Origin: Parablautia sp. Marseille-Q6255
GTDB lineage: Bacteria; Bacillota; Clostridia; Lachnospirales; Lachnospiraceae
Reading direction: 5' to 3'
NCBI RefSeq assembly: GCF_951230155.1
Contig: NZ_CATNVD010000001.1
Location: 372,001-436,000, forward strand
Length of the DNA: 64,000 bases
The notes under the pieces were generated by a model. The model was not told where the DNA came from and did not search any database. It saw nothing but the letters and a program-made list of their open reading frames with translations. Shown one piece after another: positions 44,674 to 53,841 of the stretch (positions within the stretch are counted from its first letter, which is position 1; every line of letters begins with the position of its first letter). A program made the translations under genes and the position numbers.

Positions 44674-45983
44674 CCCTGTTCTCCGTTTGTGTATACTCTC
44701 TCATACTGCTCAACAGCCTGCTCTGCCTCAGCCAGAAAAGATAAGGATCCAAACACGAGGATCACATCCTCGTCCCCTGACAGCGCAAAGCTTTTTTCTA
44801 CAGCTGTTTTTATATCGCCGCAGGCTTCCACTGACGGATTCACGCGCGCCACTGCCTCGGCCAGCTTCTGTGCCGGAAGCGCACGTGGATTTCCCGGTGT
44901 CTGCACCGTATAGATCCTCTCTGCCAGTCCTGCCGTGATGTCTATAATTTTATCATATTCTTTGTCAGAAAACACGCCAAAGATATAATATTTTTTTCTT
45001 CCCTTAAAATACATTTCTACAGAATCCCGAAGACGGCTGGCCGCGTCTGGATTATGCGCTCCGTCAAGGATGACAAGCGGTTTTTGATGAATGGCTGTAA
45101 AACGCCCTTTCCAGACCGTCTGCTCCATGCCTGCCACAACTGCCCCGTCTGATATCTCATAGCCCTGCCGGCGAAGCGCTGCCACTCCCTCAAGGGCCAG
45201 GGCCGCATTCTCAATCTGATGCCTGCCCGCCAGATGGATCACGATCCGTCCGAAATCTCCATAAACAAATGACTGCTCTTCCATCCCATAGCAGATGTCT
45301 GTGATCTTCTGCGGCTGTACAAAGGTATATCCGCTCCCCTGTTTGTCCGCCTCCTCCACGATCACCTGCTTCGCCCCGGCGCTCTGGTGCGCACAGACTA
45401 CCGGAACGTGCGGCTTGATAATACCGGCCTTATTCCACGCGATCTGCTCGATCGTATCGCCAAGGAATTCCATATGATCCATACTGATCGACGCGATCAT
45501 GGTAAGCACCGGGGTTTTTATCACATTTGTCGCGTCAAGACGGCCGCCAAGCCCCGTCTCAAGCATGACAAGATCACAGCCTTTTTTCCTGAAATACAAA
45601 AATGAGATCGCCGTCTCTACCTCAAACACGGTAGGAAGCGCCATACCGCGCCGTTCCATTTCCCGGTACGCATCACACACCTGCGATGCAAGCGCAGCAA
45701 AATCTTCCCTGCTGATATTCTCCCTGTTGATCTGTATCCTTTCCCGGTAAGAAAACAGTGTCGGCGATATGTAGCGTCCAACAAGGTATCCCGCCTGCTC
45801 CAGTATCGTGGATAAATAGGCGAGTACCGATCCCTTCCCATTTGTTCCTGCAATGTGGATAAACTTCAGATCATCCTGCGGATTTCCCAGCAGGGCAAGG
45901 AGATTCGTCACGGTCTCCATTCCCAGCATACTTCCCCGCACAGATATTTCCTGAATAAATGTTCTCGCTTCTTTGTAATTCAT
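44670..45983 (-). CDS. folC: Bifunctional folylpolyglutamate synthase/dihydrofolate synthase
   Basis: FolC adds glutamate to dihydropteroate or folates, using ATP. The 437-residue protein has the P-loop GTNGKGSVLAYLS near residue 46, the SPTLFSYRERIQIN loop, ETGLGGRLDATN and the C-terminal Mur-ligase domain with LDGAHNPDAA. It overlaps pheA by 4 bases. It lies downstream of folT, the folate importer under a THF riboswitch, so it may share that control, although a strong hairpin intervenes. Confidence 0.95.
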   Translation of the reverse strand: MNYKEARTFIQEISVRGSMLGMETVTNLLALLGNPQDDLKFIHIAGTNGKGSVLAYLSTILEQAGYLVGRYISPTLFSYRERIQINRENISREDFAALASQVCDAYREMERRGMALPTVFEVETAISFLYFRKKGCDLVMLETGLGGRLDATNVIKTPVLTMIASISMDHMEFLGDTIEQIAWNKAGIIKPHVPVVCAHQSAGAKQVIVEEADKQGSGYTFVQPQKITDICYGMEEQSFVYGDFGRIVIHLAGRHQIENAALALEGVAALRRQGYEISDGAVVAGMEQTVWKGRFTAIHQKPLVILDGAHNPDAASRLRDSVEMYFKGRKKYYIFGVFSDKEYDKIIDITAGLAERIYTVQTPGNPRALPAQKLAEAVARVNPSVEACGDIKTAVEKSFALSGDEDVILVFGSLSFLAEAEQAVEQYERVYTNGEQG

Positions 45984-46011
45984 AGCTGCCTCCGATTTTT
46001 TATATGATTAC

Positions 46012-46038
46012 GGGGGCGCTGCAAAATGCAGCGCCCCC
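46012..46038 (-). repeat. Strong GC-rich hairpin between folT and folC
   Basis: GGGGGCGCTGC (46012-46022) and GCAGCGCCCCC (46028-46038) form an 11-bp perfect stem with a 5-base loop. No T-run follows on either strand, so it is not a standard terminator. It may stabilise the folT transcript or limit read-through into folC. Confidence 0.6.
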
Positions 46039-46126
46039 GGTGTACGGCTCCAAGGGGAATCTGTCTGGAGCTGTCTTTCTTATGTAATTTATAATTGCGG
46101 ATATACCCGGTCAAAAGCGCACCCGG

Positions 46127-46687
46127 TCATGCATTTGCCGCGCGTCCGGATCTGCCAACCGTTGCGCTCAGTACTACATTCGTGAGCGGACTGTAATACA
46201 GCGCGCAGGTCAGTACGCAGTAGATCGGCGTCATCAGGGCCCACTGGATGACTCTGCCCGGTATGATCGCATAAAAATTATTTCCGATCAATACGAGTCC
46301 TGCCGTCGTAAACACCAGCGTAGACAAAATACTTGTGACCGCTATGGCAACGCACATAACAGCTGTCTTTCTGACCTTTCCTCCACTGATCCACGGCCGC
46401 ATCAGCGCCGGGATCACACCCCACAGGACTGCCGCCAGTGTGATCAGCGGATTGACTGCATAGCCCTTCAGCACGCAGCCGAGCAGATCCGCGATCAGTC
46501 CGCTCATGCCTCCTGCCACAGGACCAAACCAGAGTCCTGCCAGGATCGTACAGACACTGCCGACTGTGATACGGTAAGCCCCCAGGTCGATCACTACCAG
46601 ACGCACCAGCACGATATGCAGCGCGACCAGCAGACCCAGAAAGACAAGTGTACGGGTATCCCATGCTGTTTTCTTATTTTTCTGCAT
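46127..46687 (-). CDS. folT: Folate ECF transporter S component
   Basis: FolT is the membrane substrate-binding subunit of an energy-coupling-factor folate importer. The 186-residue protein has about six helices and the family opening TRTLVFLGLLVALHIVLVRL, then RITVGSVCTILAGLWFGPVAGG. The ATG at 46687 has GGAGGTG upstream; the reading one codon longer uses TTG. A THF riboswitch precedes it, supporting the folate assignment strongly. ECF ATPase genes are not in the window. Confidence 0.93.
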   Translation of the reverse strand: MQKNKKTAWDTRTLVFLGLLVALHIVLVRLVVIDLGAYRITVGSVCTILAGLWFGPVAGGMSGLIADLLGCVLKGYAVNPLITLAAVLWGVIPALMRPWISGGKVRKTAVMCVAIAVTSILSTLVFTTAGLVLIGNNFYAIIPGRVIQWALMTPIYCVLTCALYYSPLTNVVLSATVGRSGRAANA

Positions 46688-46768
46688 CAAAAAACACCTC
46701 CACTAATGTGAAATTAATAATTACTGATAAATAATATTCGCTCCACATTATGAGATGTTCTCATATTG

Positions 46769-46879
46769 TAGCAACGGGTGCGGAAAAAGCATCGCAAACA
46801 CATTCCCACGGAATGGCTTTTCGGTTCAGGGCGACTCCCCAGCCGCTGACAACTTAACGCGCTGATTCCTACTTCGCTA
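46769..46879 (-). promoter_or_regulatory. Tetrahydrofolate riboswitch upstream of folT
   Basis: On the minus strand P1 pairs TAGCGA (46879-46874) with TTGCTA (46774-46769). It is followed by AGTAG and closed by GCACCCG, the conserved joins of class I THF riboswitches. The invariant GCGTTAAGT is at 46860-46852, a P3 arm TCAG...CTGA carries the loop TGGGGAGTC, and CCGAAAAGCC follows. Downstream, a TAATGTG/CACATTA pairing next to the GGAGGTG site could control translation. Class assignment is by motif recall and by the folT context. Confidence 0.85.
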
Positions 46880-46895
46880 TTATTTATGCAGACAC

Positions 46896-46923
46896 ATTAT
46901 AGCACACTTCCCGCATAATGCAA
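46896..46923 (-). promoter_or_regulatory. Promoter for the THF riboswitch-folT transcript
   Basis: Minus-strand TTGCAT (46918-46923), 16 bp, TATAAT (46896-46901), about 17 bases before the riboswitch P1. Confidence 0.7.
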
Positions 46924-46958
46924 CAAAATTTGTCAGAAAGTTTTCAAATCGAAAGTTT

Positions 46959-47744
46959 TCAAAGCTCCCCCTGCAGCTTTTGCAAAAGCTGTAAAAGAAC
47001 GTTCGAAAACGCCCCGGGCATATCCTTTGCCACATTATGACAGCCGGGAAATGTTGCGACCGGCCAGCCGATCCAGCTGGCTGCTGTTTCGGAAGAGGTC
47101 GCGAATATACTGTCTCTGCCCTCCTGCGTCACCCCGATCACAACAGGTACCCGGATCGCCCGCAAGTGCTCCTCTTCCGGAAGATAGCTCTGCACCTCAT
47201 TGAGTTCACCATAAAGAAAATTATCAAGATTCCGGTATGTCCGCTTTAGCTCCCCAAAAGATGTTTTCCTGTCCGCTTCTGACACCGTTCCCATCACACG
47301 GGCAAATGCAGGCAGCGCCCGCTTCGTTTTCCCCATCCGGACATAGCCATTTAGCTCTTCGTTCCACGCTGCCAGCTTTTCTCTTTCTCCCGGATCATAC
47401 CCAAGAGACGGCTCCAGCAGCACAAGTCCCTTTACAAGCTCAGGCGCCTGCATCGCAAGTGCAAGCGCGATCAGACCACCCGCGCTGTTACCAAATATCC
47501 ACGCCGGTTCTGATGCATATTCTCTCAGAATGCCTGCCGCATCCTCCGCCTGTGTCTGCACACGAAAATCACAGTATCTGCACTGTGTACTGTTTCCATA
47601 CCCCCGTCTGTCATAGGAAAGCACATGATACTGCTCCTGAAGGTACGGCATACAGCCGTCAAAAAAACTGCTGTCACTGATAATACCATGGATCAGCAGA
47701 AGCGGTGTTCCCGCTCCGCTCTCCCGCACATACAGCTGTCCCAT
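46959..47744 (-). CDS. Alpha/beta hydrolase
   Basis: This 261-residue hydrolase shows the oxyanion region LLLIHGIISDSSFF, the nucleophile elbow GNSAGG (near residue 90) and a late histidine in FPGCHNVAKDMPGAF. The substrate is unknown. As the last gene of the acylation cassette (24 bases after the SGNH-like gene) it may act as a thioesterase or deacylase; this is inferred from position only. Confidence 0.8.
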   Translation of the reverse strand: MGQLYVRESGAGTPLLLIHGIISDSSFFDGCMPYLQEQYHVLSYDRRGYGNSTQCRYCDFRVQTQAEDAAGILREYASEPAWIFGNSAGGLIALALAMQAPELVKGLVLLEPSLGYDPGEREKLAAWNEELNGYVRMGKTKRALPAFARVMGTVSEADRKTSFGELKRTYRNLDNFLYGELNEVQSYLPEEEHLRAIRVPVVIGVTQEGRDSIFATSSETAASWIGWPVATFPGCHNVAKDMPGAFSNVLLQLLQKLQGEL

Positions 47745-47768
47745 AATCTCTGTTTCACACCCTTTAGC

Positions 47769-48815
47769 TTACGCAACCGCTCCTGAAGCGATCTCTGCCT
47801 TGCGCTCCTGATATAAAATAAGATCCTGATCCCAGTCCGCATTCTTTCCTCGCTGGTCTTCCATTTCGAAGTTGTTCTGCATATATTTCATCATATAGCC
47901 GGACACCTTCTCTGCGCCATACTGGTTCAGATGGTTTTTCCTGTCCCGGAAATCCGTTGCGGGATCAAGCCCTATCTCATCCACGCAGTAAAAAAGTTCC
48001 AGAAACGGAACGCCAAATTCCTCTGCCAGCTCCGCCGATCCGTCCGACTGCAGCTTGTACCACGTCGGAGCCGGGATCTTATACAGGACAAGCTGTATCC
48101 CCTCGTCTTTGCACAGCTGATCGATCTTGCGCAGACACTCAAGGGCGCGTCCTTCAATATGGCATTCTCCGTCTTTCCTGCCCTCTTCATAAAAATAGTA
48201 CTCTGTTGCTGCCACACGATAATTTACATAATGCCCTCTCCATACCGGCGCTTCTATGCTTCCCGCTGCATACTGGAAATCCTGCTGCTCCAGCATTTCC
48301 CATCTGCTGTGATACCGGAACAGCGGAAAGAGCGCATCCAGCGTACTCAGCTCGTCATTATCGGTATGAAAGGCAAATTTCAGCTTTTCTTTCGACAGCG
48401 GAAGCTGATCCAGCACTTTATGAATCCGTCCTTCCGTCTGCTGTCTGTCAAAATGCACCGATGACATATCCAGAAAAACAACCTTCGGCTTCTGGGTCTT
48501 AAGCGCATCCTTTAGTACCATATACGTCAGGTCAAAACGCATTCCCGGTCCTGACAGCGCGAAGCTCGTAATCCCTGAATTTTCATATATATACATCGGG
48601 TCTATTCCGGAGTATGTATGACTTGTGCCAAGGAATAGCGCATCCACTGTATCCGGCTCCAGCTCCCGGAATTCCATCCATGCACCCGTCTGCCCCGCTC
48701 TGTCAAGCCATTTTGCCGAAAGCAACCTCTGTGCCACCCAAAACAGCAGACAAAATCCCAGTACAAAGCATACCCCTTTTATGATCCACTTTCTGTATTT
48801 CTGTAATAATCTCAT
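47769..48815 (-). CDS. Membrane-anchored SGNH-like protein (DltD-like partner of the MBOAT)
   Basis: This 348-residue protein has one N-terminal transmembrane helix (about 12-30) and an extracytoplasmic domain. LFLGTSHTYSGIDP carries a serine like the SGNH block I, and DRKNHLNQYGAEKVS near the end supplies the Asp-x-x-His. This resembles DltD and AlgJ/AlgX-type proteins that complete acyl transfer outside the membrane. It starts 11 bases after the MBOAT gene. The exact reaction is inferred. Confidence 0.7.
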   Translation of the reverse strand: MRLLQKYRKWIIKGVCFVLGFCLLFWVAQRLLSAKWLDRAGQTGAWMEFRELEPDTVDALFLGTSHTYSGIDPMYIYENSGITSFALSGPGMRFDLTYMVLKDALKTQKPKVVFLDMSSVHFDRQQTEGRIHKVLDQLPLSKEKLKFAFHTDNDELSTLDALFPLFRYHSRWEMLEQQDFQYAAGSIEAPVWRGHYVNYRVAATEYYFYEEGRKDGECHIEGRALECLRKIDQLCKDEGIQLVLYKIPAPTWYKLQSDGSAELAEEFGVPFLELFYCVDEIGLDPATDFRDRKNHLNQYGAEKVSGYMMKYMQNNFEMEDQRGKNADWDQDLILYQERKAEIASGAVA

Positions 48816-48826
48816 TGCCCTGACTC

Positions 48827-50416
48827 CTAATACTGTTCATATAAAAATGCAGACGCATCATATCCGAGTCCATATACGCCGAAAATAAGAATGGCAAAGA
48901 TCGCAAGATAAATAACCGCCCATCGGAACACGATATTTTGTTCTGCCAGTTTTTCTCTGATGCTAAACCGCTCCTGCATCATACTCACGGCCCACAGGAT
49001 AAGCAGGCAGACCGCAATCAGCAAGAAGGAACGGCTGCCAAGTCCAAAGGTATACAAAGAGCCATCCGTAAGCTGCCATGGCTGCGGATCAGTAAAGATA
49101 CTTTTTATTACCTGAAGCGTACGGCGAAGACCATTCGGAACGGTCAGAAGACGCCCTCCCATAAAGCACAAAAAGGTGCGGGTCATCTGAAACAGGCGCC
49201 AGGAAAAGCAGTCTGTGCGGATATGCAGACGCTGTGTGAGCATCTGGAACTCCGGTGCAAACGCGACAGATATAGTGATCAGTGTTCCATAATACAATCC
49301 CCAGCAAAGATACGTCTTACCGGTCCCATGCCACAGTCCTGTGAGTATCCATGTCGTAAAGACCGGGATCACAACAACTAAAAAACGCGCCATGCGGTCT
49401 GAGTATGCTTTCTTTACCTTTTTGCTAAGCCGCTTGACCGGACCGGAGATCGTACATGGATAGTAGACGTAATCCTTAAACCATCCTCCAAGCGTCATAT
49501 GCCATCTGCGCCAGAATTCCGGCACAGTTTTTGAGAAGAATGGATGATTAAAGTTCTGCTCCAGCTCTACGCCAAATACCTGAGAGACTCCCCTTACGAT
49601 ATCTGTATAGCCGGAAAAATCGGTATAAATCTGAAACACATCCAGAAACATGGCAACGACAAATATCGTCCCGGAGTGCGGCTGACCGTCAAAGACCGCT
49701 GATACGAATATATTCAGTCTGTCTGCGATCACAAGTTTTTTAAAATAGCCCCACAGCATCAGTTCCAGTCCGAATATTACCCGTTTTGCATCAAAGCGCA
49801 GCTCTTTTTTCAGCTCCTGCCCTAAAAGATTGTAGCGGGAAATCGGTCCCTGTACGATGTGTGGAAAATAGATCGCATATAAAAAGAAACGGAAAAAATT
49901 CTTTTCATATGCGTACCGTTTCCAGTATACATCCAGCAGATACCCCACTGTAGAAAAAGTATAGTAAGAAATCCCCAGCGGTACGAGAAGCCATTTCGCA
50001 TGAAACGGTTCGCTTCCGTTTAATGACAGAGCGATCAGATTCAGATACCGCACCGCATACCGTGTAAACTTTGTCACACAGAGAAATCCGATGCACAGTA
50101 CCAGCGCAAGAAGCAAAAAACGCTTTGCTCTTTTTTTGTAGCCTTCTTTTATTTCCTTTTTTGCCTTCCGGTCCATCCCCGGTGCGCGAAGCGCTTCGTC
50201 CTGTTCCTCATACAGCAGACCGATCTGTCTTGCGCACAGCCATACGACAGCTGAGGTGAACACAAGAAACGGCAGGAACTTAAGCGCTCCTGCGACAACA
50301 TAAAAATAAATGCTGCCAGCCAGAAGCACAAGCCACCGCCGTTTCACCGGACAGACAAAAAATACGACAATACTTACGAAAAAAAATGCAAGAAATCTTG
50401 CTGATGTGATTGTCAT
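48827..50416 (-). CDS. MBOAT family O-acyltransferase (DltB/AlgI type)
   Basis: This 529-residue multi-pass enzyme would move an acyl group across the membrane to a surface polymer. The start MTITSARFLAFFF has GGAGGGAG upstream; the track to 50524 would overlap the carrier gene. MBOAT marks are NHPFFSKTVPEFWRRWHMTLGGWFKDYVYYP and the catalytic histidine in LTGLWHGTGKTY. It follows the acyl carrier protein by 13 bases and is itself followed by the SGNH-like gene, the order of a dlt-like unit. Confidence 0.9.
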   Translation of the reverse strand: MTITSARFLAFFFVSIVVFFVCPVKRRWLVLLAGSIYFYVVAGALKFLPFLVFTSAVVWLCARQIGLLYEEQDEALRAPGMDRKAKKEIKEGYKKRAKRFLLLALVLCIGFLCVTKFTRYAVRYLNLIALSLNGSEPFHAKWLLVPLGISYYTFSTVGYLLDVYWKRYAYEKNFFRFFLYAIYFPHIVQGPISRYNLLGQELKKELRFDAKRVIFGLELMLWGYFKKLVIADRLNIFVSAVFDGQPHSGTIFVVAMFLDVFQIYTDFSGYTDIVRGVSQVFGVELEQNFNHPFFSKTVPEFWRRWHMTLGGWFKDYVYYPCTISGPVKRLSKKVKKAYSDRMARFLVVVIPVFTTWILTGLWHGTGKTYLCWGLYYGTLITISVAFAPEFQMLTQRLHIRTDCFSWRLFQMTRTFLCFMGGRLLTVPNGLRRTLQVIKSIFTDPQPWQLTDGSLYTFGLGSRSFLLIAVCLLILWAVSMMQERFSIREKLAEQNIVFRWAVIYLAIFAILIFGVYGLGYDASAFLYEQY

Positions 50417-50429
50417 AGCTCCCTCCGTA

Positions 50430-50657
50430 TCAGCCTTCCTGAATCTCCTGTACCATCTCCCAGATCGCCTCGACAGAATCAAAATTTTCGTTTTCCATAT
50501 ATTCCATACTGATCTCAATGTCAAATTCGTCTTCCAGCATGGAGATCATCGTTGCAATATCGATCGAATCAATGATCTTGTCTGTCACGATCCCCTGCGC
50601 CGTGCGAAAATCCACACCTGATTTTAAGCTGCTAAGTATTTCAATAATCTTTTCCAT
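50430..50657 (-). CDS. Acyl carrier protein (DltC-like)
   Basis: This 75-residue carrier has the phosphopantetheine serine S31 in IIDSIDIATMISMLEDEF. The native start is MEKIIEIL. IS110 copy 2 abuts the start codon and has moved the original GGAGGA site to 52328-52333. An extended in-frame start (TTG at 50693) inside the element gives the same 12 extra residues as at glyS. It would load an activated acyl group from the AMP ligase upstream and pass it to the MBOAT. Confidence 0.88.
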   Translation of the reverse strand: MEKIIEILSSLKSGVDFRTAQGIVTDKIIDSIDIATMISMLEDEFDIEISMEYMENENFDSVEAIWEMVQEIQEG

Positions 50658-50973
50658 GTTTATATCCATTCCTTTCGCTTCGCTCAGGCACAAAACGTTA
50701 TGAAAATGTTTTCCTGAGCTTATTTTTTCTTTATAATTCTTCTTATAGGGAACTCGGTATACTACAAATCACGGGGAGGTGAGTGGGCTGTCCGGCTTGC
50801 CGGATGACCGTATGTTTATATGTGTAGTCCGCCTTTTCAAGCACAAATAAGTGTGATTTCAAGCACGTAATCTTATCTTTGTATAAACATTCTCGTTTAT
50901 GGCTTAGGCGTTCAGTCAATGCCGTCTCTCCCTATAATCTTTAGTGAACCTTCTGGTTCTGAAAGGAGTCCCT
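50658..50973 (+). ncRNA. Candidate IS110 bridge-RNA region, copy 2
   Basis: This is the same 5' non-coding end as in copy 1, with the same hairpins, directly upstream of the transposase. RNA ends and guide loops need structure modelling. Confidence 0.45.
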
Positions 50974-52221
50974 ATGGCTTTAAAAATCGTGTACAAAATC
51001 TGCTGTGGCATTGATGTCCACAAGACTTTTGTAGTTGCCTGTATCGCTTCTACTAACGATAAAGGTGTCACTTCTTACGAGAGCCGCCGGTTTTCGACCT
51101 ACACGAGCGGTCTGAAAACTTTGTTACAGTGGTTACTCGATCGCAATTGCAAGGATGTCTGTATGGAATCTACCGGTAAATACTGGATCCCTGTTTATAA
51201 CATCTTGGAATCGGATTGTTCGATTGTCCTTGCTCATCCTAAATATGTTAAGGCTATCCGTGGAAAGAAAACTGACAAAAAAGATGCCAAATGGATTGCT
51301 GACCTGTTTAAGCATGACCTTGTTGCCGGAAGCTTTATGCCACCTGCTGACATTCGCCAGCTTCGCGACCTAATGCGTTACCGTTTCAAACTAACCTGCT
51401 TCAAATCAAGCGAAAAGAATCGTTTGCAGAACTGTCTCACGGTTTCCAATATCCAGTTGGGAAACGTTGTTTCGGACACCTTCGGCAAATCTGCTCAGGC
51501 GATACTGGATAAACTTTTGGAAAATCCCGCAAATACTTCCTTTGACCTTGAACCTCTTGTTTTCAGAAGCCTGAAGAAAAAACTTCCCGAGCTTCGCAAT
51601 GCCATTGATGGCTATATCACTCCGGAACAGGCTGGCAAACTCAAAGTAATCAAAGCTCATTATGAAAACCTTGAATCCCGGAAAGCAGAGCTTGAAGAAC
51701 TCATTCTTGCGCTCGCCGCTCCCTATCAGCAGGAACTTTCCATTCTTCAAACCGCTCCTGGTATCAGCAGTACTTTCACTGCCATCGGAATCATTTCCGA
51801 AATCGGTACCAATATGGAGGCTTTTCCTTCGGCGAAACACTTGTGCTCATGGGCTGGGCTTACACCAACCAACAATGAAAGTGCAGGGAAGAAAAAATCT
51901 GTCCGGGTGTCCAAGGCCGGATGCTACATCAAACCGCTTTTAGTACAGTGCGCAAACGCTGTCGTAAAAAGCACTAAGCATCCTGAAATGCGTAACCGTT
52001 ATCTCCGTATCAGAAAGCGTCGCGGTCACAAGAAAGCAATCCTTGCAATAGCAAGAATGCTTCTTACCGCATTATACCACATGTTGAAGAACGGGGAAAA
52101 CTATAATGCAGAACTTTACCAAAAATCCGACCTACCGCCTGCGGACCGTGAGATTACAGTAGAGCAGGCAATCATCATAGCAAGGAATCAAGGTTATAAA
52201 ATCAAGTCAGCAACTGCATAA
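50974..52221 (+). CDS. IS110-family transposase (bridge-RNA-type recombinase), copy 2
   Basis: This 415-residue DEDD recombinase is identical in translation to the copy at 24039-25286, with the same catalytic D, E, D, D residues and the serine in NNESAGKKK. Perfect identity implies recent duplication or gene conversion. Confidence 0.95.
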   Translation: MALKIVYKICCGIDVHKTFVVACIASTNDKGVTSYESRRFSTYTSGLKTLLQWLLDRNCKDVCMESTGKYWIPVYNILESDCSIVLAHPKYVKAIRGKKTDKKDAKWIADLFKHDLVAGSFMPPADIRQLRDLMRYRFKLTCFKSSEKNRLQNCLTVSNIQLGNVVSDTFGKSAQAILDKLLENPANTSFDLEPLVFRSLKKKLPELRNAIDGYITPEQAGKLKVIKAHYENLESRKAELEELILALAAPYQQELSILQTAPGISSTFTAIGIISEIGTNMEAFPSAKHLCSWAGLTPTNNESAGKKKSVRVSKAGCYIKPLLVQCANAVVKSTKHPEMRNRYLRIRKRRGHKKAILAIARMLLTALYHMLKNGENYNAELYQKSDLPPADREITVEQAIIIARNQGYKIKSATA

Positions 52222-52402
52222 CCTTAACATTTCTAATATTCAATTTTTAAAGCAGCCACCGAAAGATGGCTTATTTGTCGTGTACTTAAGGGAATGGATA
52301 CCCTCTACTTCTCATTTTCAATCTTTTTCCTCCATATATTTGCATTTGTGTCTTTTATTTTTCTCCCGGATCCGTCATGGGCGATGTTCACACCTGCCCC
52401 AC

Positions 52403-53821
52403 TCATACCGGCAGCTCTTTATAGAGCGTCTTTCCTGCTTCATTTTTTGGTATTGCTTCAATGTAACGCACAGTAAAAGCAGACTCGCTTAAATGCGTTG
52501 TGTTTGACAGATACCGGCGCACCTCATCAATATACTGCTCCTGTGTGATAAAGGTCTGCATCCGGTCATCCACACCTGTGGAAGCACAATCCATGCCCTC
52601 ATAACGCGTCTTGATCATACGGTCGATCTCGTCCAGATTCACACGATTACCGAATATTTTCAGGAAACGTTTTTTTCTGCCCACAATGTAATAAAATCCG
52701 TCTGCATCGCGCTTTGCCATATCCCCTGTGATCAGCCGTCCGCCCCGCTCATCGCCCTTTTGCAGATCTTCTCTGCACTGCGCATAGCCCAGCGTTACAT
52801 TATCGCCATCATAAACAAGCTCACCAACCTGTTCCGGCGCATTGATCACCTCACCATCCGCATCGATCAGGGAAAAACTGCCGCCCGGGATCGCGATCCC
52901 CATACTCCCGTATTTTTCCAGGCTTTTGTCCGCCGGAAGATACGCCATACGTGCCGTCGCTTCCGTCTGGCCATACATGACAATAAACTTTTTGCCGTGC
53001 TCCACCGCCCACTGAGCAAACTCCCTGTGAAGCTCCGGCGACAGCTTTCCACCGGCCTGTGTCATATACTGCAGCGCAGGAAGATCCATCTTAAAGAACC
53101 GGATCTTCTTTAACAGCTCATAGGTAAATGGAACGCCTGCGATCGAGGTCGCCTGATGCTCCTTCATAAAATCCCAGAACTTTTTCATCATCATCGTCTT
53201 GTCTGTAAGCAGAATCGTTGCACCGACCTGCAAATGGCTGTTGATCACAGACAGACCATAGGTATAGTTCATCGGCAGCGTTGACACCGGGCGCTGTGCC
53301 TCATCCAGCTCCAGGTACTCGGCGATCGCTTCCGCATTCGACTGGATGTTTTTGTAGCTCTGGCGCACCAGCTTGGGGCTTCCGGTTGACCCGGAGGTCG
53401 TAAGCAGCAGCGCAAGCTCTTCATACAAAACGGTATGCGGCGCATCCGGCACTTCCGCCAGTACGTACCCATACTCCTCATGCAGCACACGTACAGAGTC
53501 CCCAAAGCGCTCTTGTGTATCTGCCGGATAATACAAATACTCCGGCCGATATACCTCCATCAGATGGTCAAGCAGGTCGCGGTCGATCTTCCGGTCCAGA
53601 AGCAGCGGCACGATCTCTGCACGCAGGAACGTCAGATATCCAAGCGCAGATCCGACGCTGTTTTCACAGAGCACGAATGCCAGAGAGCGCGGACGCAGCC
53701 CGCAGTCCTCCTTCCTTCGCATCGTCCATTGTTCCAGCTCACGGTATGTCAGAGATATTCCTCTGTCATCCAGAAATGCGGTCTGTTCTCCAAACCTTCC
53801 ATAATCATTATAAAAGCTCAT
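52403..53821 (-). CDS. AMP-dependent acyl/amino-acid ligase (DltA-like)
   Basis: This 472-residue adenylate-forming enzyme activates a carboxylic acid with ATP and would load it on the acyl carrier protein. The start MSFYNDYGRFGEQTAF has GGAGAAGAACG upstream. Core motifs: A3 LLLTTSGSTGSPK, A5 MYGQTEATARMAYL, A7 GRLITGDMAKRDADGFYYIVGRKKRFLKIFGNRVNL and a final lysine in IPKNEAGKTLYKELPV. DltA-type D-alanine ligases and acyl ligases look alike here, so the acyl group is not known. Confidence 0.85.
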   Translation of the reverse strand: MSFYNDYGRFGEQTAFLDDRGISLTYRELEQWTMRRKEDCGLRPRSLAFVLCENSVGSALGYLTFLRAEIVPLLLDRKIDRDLLDHLMEVYRPEYLYYPADTQERFGDSVRVLHEEYGYVLAEVPDAPHTVLYEELALLLTTSGSTGSPKLVRQSYKNIQSNAEAIAEYLELDEAQRPVSTLPMNYTYGLSVINSHLQVGATILLTDKTMMMKKFWDFMKEHQATSIAGVPFTYELLKKIRFFKMDLPALQYMTQAGGKLSPELHREFAQWAVEHGKKFIVMYGQTEATARMAYLPADKSLEKYGSMGIAIPGGSFSLIDADGEVINAPEQVGELVYDGDNVTLGYAQCREDLQKGDERGGRLITGDMAKRDADGFYYIVGRKKRFLKIFGNRVNLDEIDRMIKTRYEGMDCASTGVDDRMQTFITQEQYIDEVRRYLSNTTHLSESAFTVRYIEAIPKNEAGKTLYKELPV

Positions 53822-53841
53822 CGTTCTTCTCCATTTCTTTT

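Larger units (their letters stand above)
50658..52326 (+). mobile_element. IS110-family insertion sequence, copy 2
   Basis: This repeats copy 1 in the same orientation. It lies between the AMP-ligase gene (upstream on the minus strand) and the acyl carrier protein gene, splitting the cassette. Past 52326 the match to copy 1 shows one mismatch, then the shared TCCTCCAT, then diverges, so the shared flank is target, not element. Confidence 0.88.

Noticed and set aside
46012-46038. Classical terminator between folT and folC
   Set aside because: The stem is very strong but no T-run follows on either strand, so it is listed as a hairpin only.
46769-46879. T-box, cobalamin or ZTP riboswitch upstream of folT
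   Set aside because: None of their conserved cores is present; the GCGTTAAGT and GCACCCG elements fit the THF class.
23713-52326. Composite transposon bounded by the two IS110 copies
   Set aside because: IS110 elements have no terminal inverted repeats suited to joint mobilisation, and the enclosed genes are core housekeeping genes in ordinary order.
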